From an uncultured Carboxylicivirga sp. (GTDB lineage: Bacteria; Bacteroidota; Bacteroidia; Bacteroidales; Marinilabiliaceae): a DNA stretch of 64,000 nt. This document shows positions 63,055-64,000 of this stretch, in pieces (within the stretch, counting starts at the first letter, position 1; every line of letters starts with the position of its first letter). The notes below the pieces were generated by a model. It worked only from the letters and a program-made list of their open reading frames with translations. It was not told the origin of the DNA and made no database searches. The stretch is from the NCBI GenBank assembly GCA_947503525.1, contig CANNEA010000007.1:62001-126000 (forward strand), given 5' to 3'. The position numbers and the translations under genes were made by a program.

Positions 63055-63657
63055 ATGCCATCCATTAAAACATCAACTCCTATATTGGCAGGGAAATACT
63101 ACCACCTGTTTAATCGAGGCACCAATCGACAGAATATTTTTTTCTCAGCAGCAAACTATGCTTACTTTCTTTCATTAATGGATAAATTCCTAAGCAAGTA
63201 TATGTCAATCCTTGCCTATTGCTTACTGCCCAATCACTTTCATATGGTAGTGAAAATTAATGACCACCAATCTTCCATCAAAGACCCAATCCCATCTTCT
63301 GATCCGGGCAAACTGGCTGTTCGCCAATTAATGAAGCTTTTTCTTACTTATGCCATGGCTATCAATAAGCAAGAGAAACGTGTTGGCAACCTCTTTGCTC
63401 CCAAATACAAGCGACTCAACATTTCCTCAGATGAGTACTTGAAATACCTTGTGTTTTATACCCATTACAATCCTGAGAAGCACGGCATAATAGATTCCTT
63501 TTTTTCTTATTCCTTTAGTTCCTACAAAGCCATCTGCTCAGGCAAAAACACTAAGCTTGATCGAGAATTAGTATTGGACATTTTTGATGGACTTGATAAT
63601 TTTCTGAATTATCATGCAGTTCTTTATAAAGAACGTAAGGATTTAGAACTCGAATAG
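63055..63657 (+). CDS. REP-associated tyrosine transposase (RAYT, IS200-like)
   Basis: A 200-residue single-strand HUH transposase of the Y1 type. The metal-binding HUH motif is LLPNHFHMVVKI near residues 64-75, with FNRGTNRQNIFF near 20. The VFYTHYNPEKHG segment near 140 carries the likely catalytic Tyr region. I choose ATG 63055; GTG 63049 is possible. It is flanked by directly repeated REP-like hairpins, the usual substrates of RAYTs. Being a single domesticated-type copy with no IS ends of its own, it is probably immobile but shapes REP spread. Confidence 0.88.
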   Translation: MPSIKTSTPILAGKYYHLFNRGTNRQNIFFSAANYAYFLSLMDKFLSKYMSILAYCLLPNHFHMVVKINDHQSSIKDPIPSSDPGKLAVRQLMKLFLTYAMAINKQEKRVGNLFAPKYKRLNISSDEYLKYLVFYTHYNPEKHGIIDSFFSYSFSSYKAICSGKNTKLDRELVLDIFDGLDNFLNYHAVLYKERKDLELE

Positions 63658-63667
63658 CAGTAATTAT

Positions 63668-63716
63668 GGAGCGGTTCTTTATTAGCGTCTTGTACATAGA
63701 GAGCCGCTCCTTAAAA
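63668..63716 (+). repeat. REP-like element 3' of the RAYT gene
   Basis: An 11-bp hairpin with one G-U pair (GGAGCGGTTCT at 63668-63678, AGAGCCGCTCC at 63700-63710). It contains TCTTTATT, 12 nt, ATAGAGA, 5 nt, TCCTTAA, matching the copy at 62967-63015. Confidence 0.82.
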
Positions 63717-63819
63717 CGAAAGTTAACTATAACATAAACAAATTGCCAAAAGCACTATCTCATTCAGCTCTCCCTTGAATTCAGCTTAGCTATGGGGCAA
63801 ACACTTCAACTTGCAAATC

Positions 63820-63838
63820 AAAAGGAACAGCTCCTTAA
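63820..63838 (+). repeat. Partial REP-like 3' half overlapping the yqaA stop
   Basis: AAAAGGA, 5 nt, TCCTTAA reproduces the 3' half of the family with the same spacing. The TTA at 63835-63837 is the complement of the YqaA-family stop codon, so the repeat may supply the gene end. The 5' half is missing. Confidence 0.4.
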
Positions 63839-64000
63839 AACAAGTCGATGACTTTAAGGGTCAATAATGCCCACACCACATAACGCAGCAATTTACCAAC
63901 AAACATCCCAATGGCCACATACCAGGTATTCACCTTAAGCAAACCCAACAACACCGCTATAACATCGCCCACGCCGGGAAGCCAACAAAAAAAAGCGATC
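63835..64000 (-). CDS. YqaA/DedA-family membrane protein, C-terminal fragment
   Basis: The minus-strand frame is open from the right edge to a TAA at 63835-63837, giving 54 residues. The sequence FCWLPGVGDVIAVLLGLL and MFVGKLLRYVVWALLTLK match the C-terminal helices of YqaA-type (DedA/VTT) inner-membrane proteins, thought to be lipid carriers. The N-terminus lies beyond the window. Confidence 0.75.
   Translation of the reverse strand, partial: IAFFCWLPGVGDVIAVLLGLLKVNTWYVAIGMFVGKLLRYVVWALLTLKVIDLF

Noticed and set aside
63055-63657. Autonomous insertion sequence around the RAYT gene
   Set aside because: There are no IS200/IS605-type left and right ends beyond the REP-like hairpins and no target duplication; the single RAYT pattern fits better.

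Overview
The window reads as low-GC chromosomal DNA of a Bacteroidota species, most likely from the Bacteroidales/Marinilabiliales side. The basis is a complete gldKLMN type IX secretion cluster with a PorP/SprF protein, several families largely confined to the phylum (DUF4270, DUF4954, short GlgA-like protein), Bacteroidota promoters of the TTG-N19-21-TAnnTTTG type, and double-glycine peptide export. Placement below phylum is inference.

Layout. 1-6.6 kb: C-terminal end of a membrane protein, purine nucleoside phosphorylase, an unknown gene, an S41 lipoprotein protease, MlaE/MlaF-like lipid ABC transporter parts and mannose-1-phosphate guanylyltransferase. 6.6-16.1 kb (minus): one long run topA - arginase-fold pseudoenzyme - porP-like - gldK - gldL - gldM - gldN, i.e. 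the type IX secretion core. 16.3-37.6 kb: housekeeping genes (PBP1A, radA, rfaE2, panCD, GlgA-like/DUF4270, DUF4954-nagB-glmS, rfbB, ribE, sppA-lpxK-punA, folK, upp). 38.3-47.0 kb: a tightly coupled minus-strand surface-glycan operon with an adenylation enzyme, an acyl carrier protein and three acyltransferase-like proteins, plus a divergent glycosyltransferase. 47.1-49.9 kb: radC, rpsT between two identical tRNA-Glu genes, and metK behind a candidate SAM-II riboswitch. 50.0-56.3 kb: more envelope-glycan genes (membrane protein, Wzi-like, aminotransferase, acetyltransferase, UDP-sugar dehydrogenase). 56.6-61.6 kb: an accessory block with a two-cysteine double-glycine bacteriocin-like peptide, two membrane proteins, a tethered thioredoxin and a C39 peptidase-ABC exporter. 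61.7-64 kb: trpS, a REP-associated (RAYT) transposase, and the end of a YqaA-family gene.

How it fits together. Precursor supply (manC, rfbB, nagB/glmS, UDP-sugar dehydrogenase) sits beside two glycan assembly regions, consistent with capsule or O-antigen production. The bacteriocin block is the most distinctive region. Upstream of the peptide gene lie four AGCGT repeats spaced exactly 21 bp apart, the spacing used by LytTR-type bacteriocin regulators in Gram-positives. The block is bracketed by two hairpins in opposite orientation that belong to the same sequence family as the direct repeats flanking the RAYT transposase. All functional statements are from reading sequence and motifs; no database search was run.
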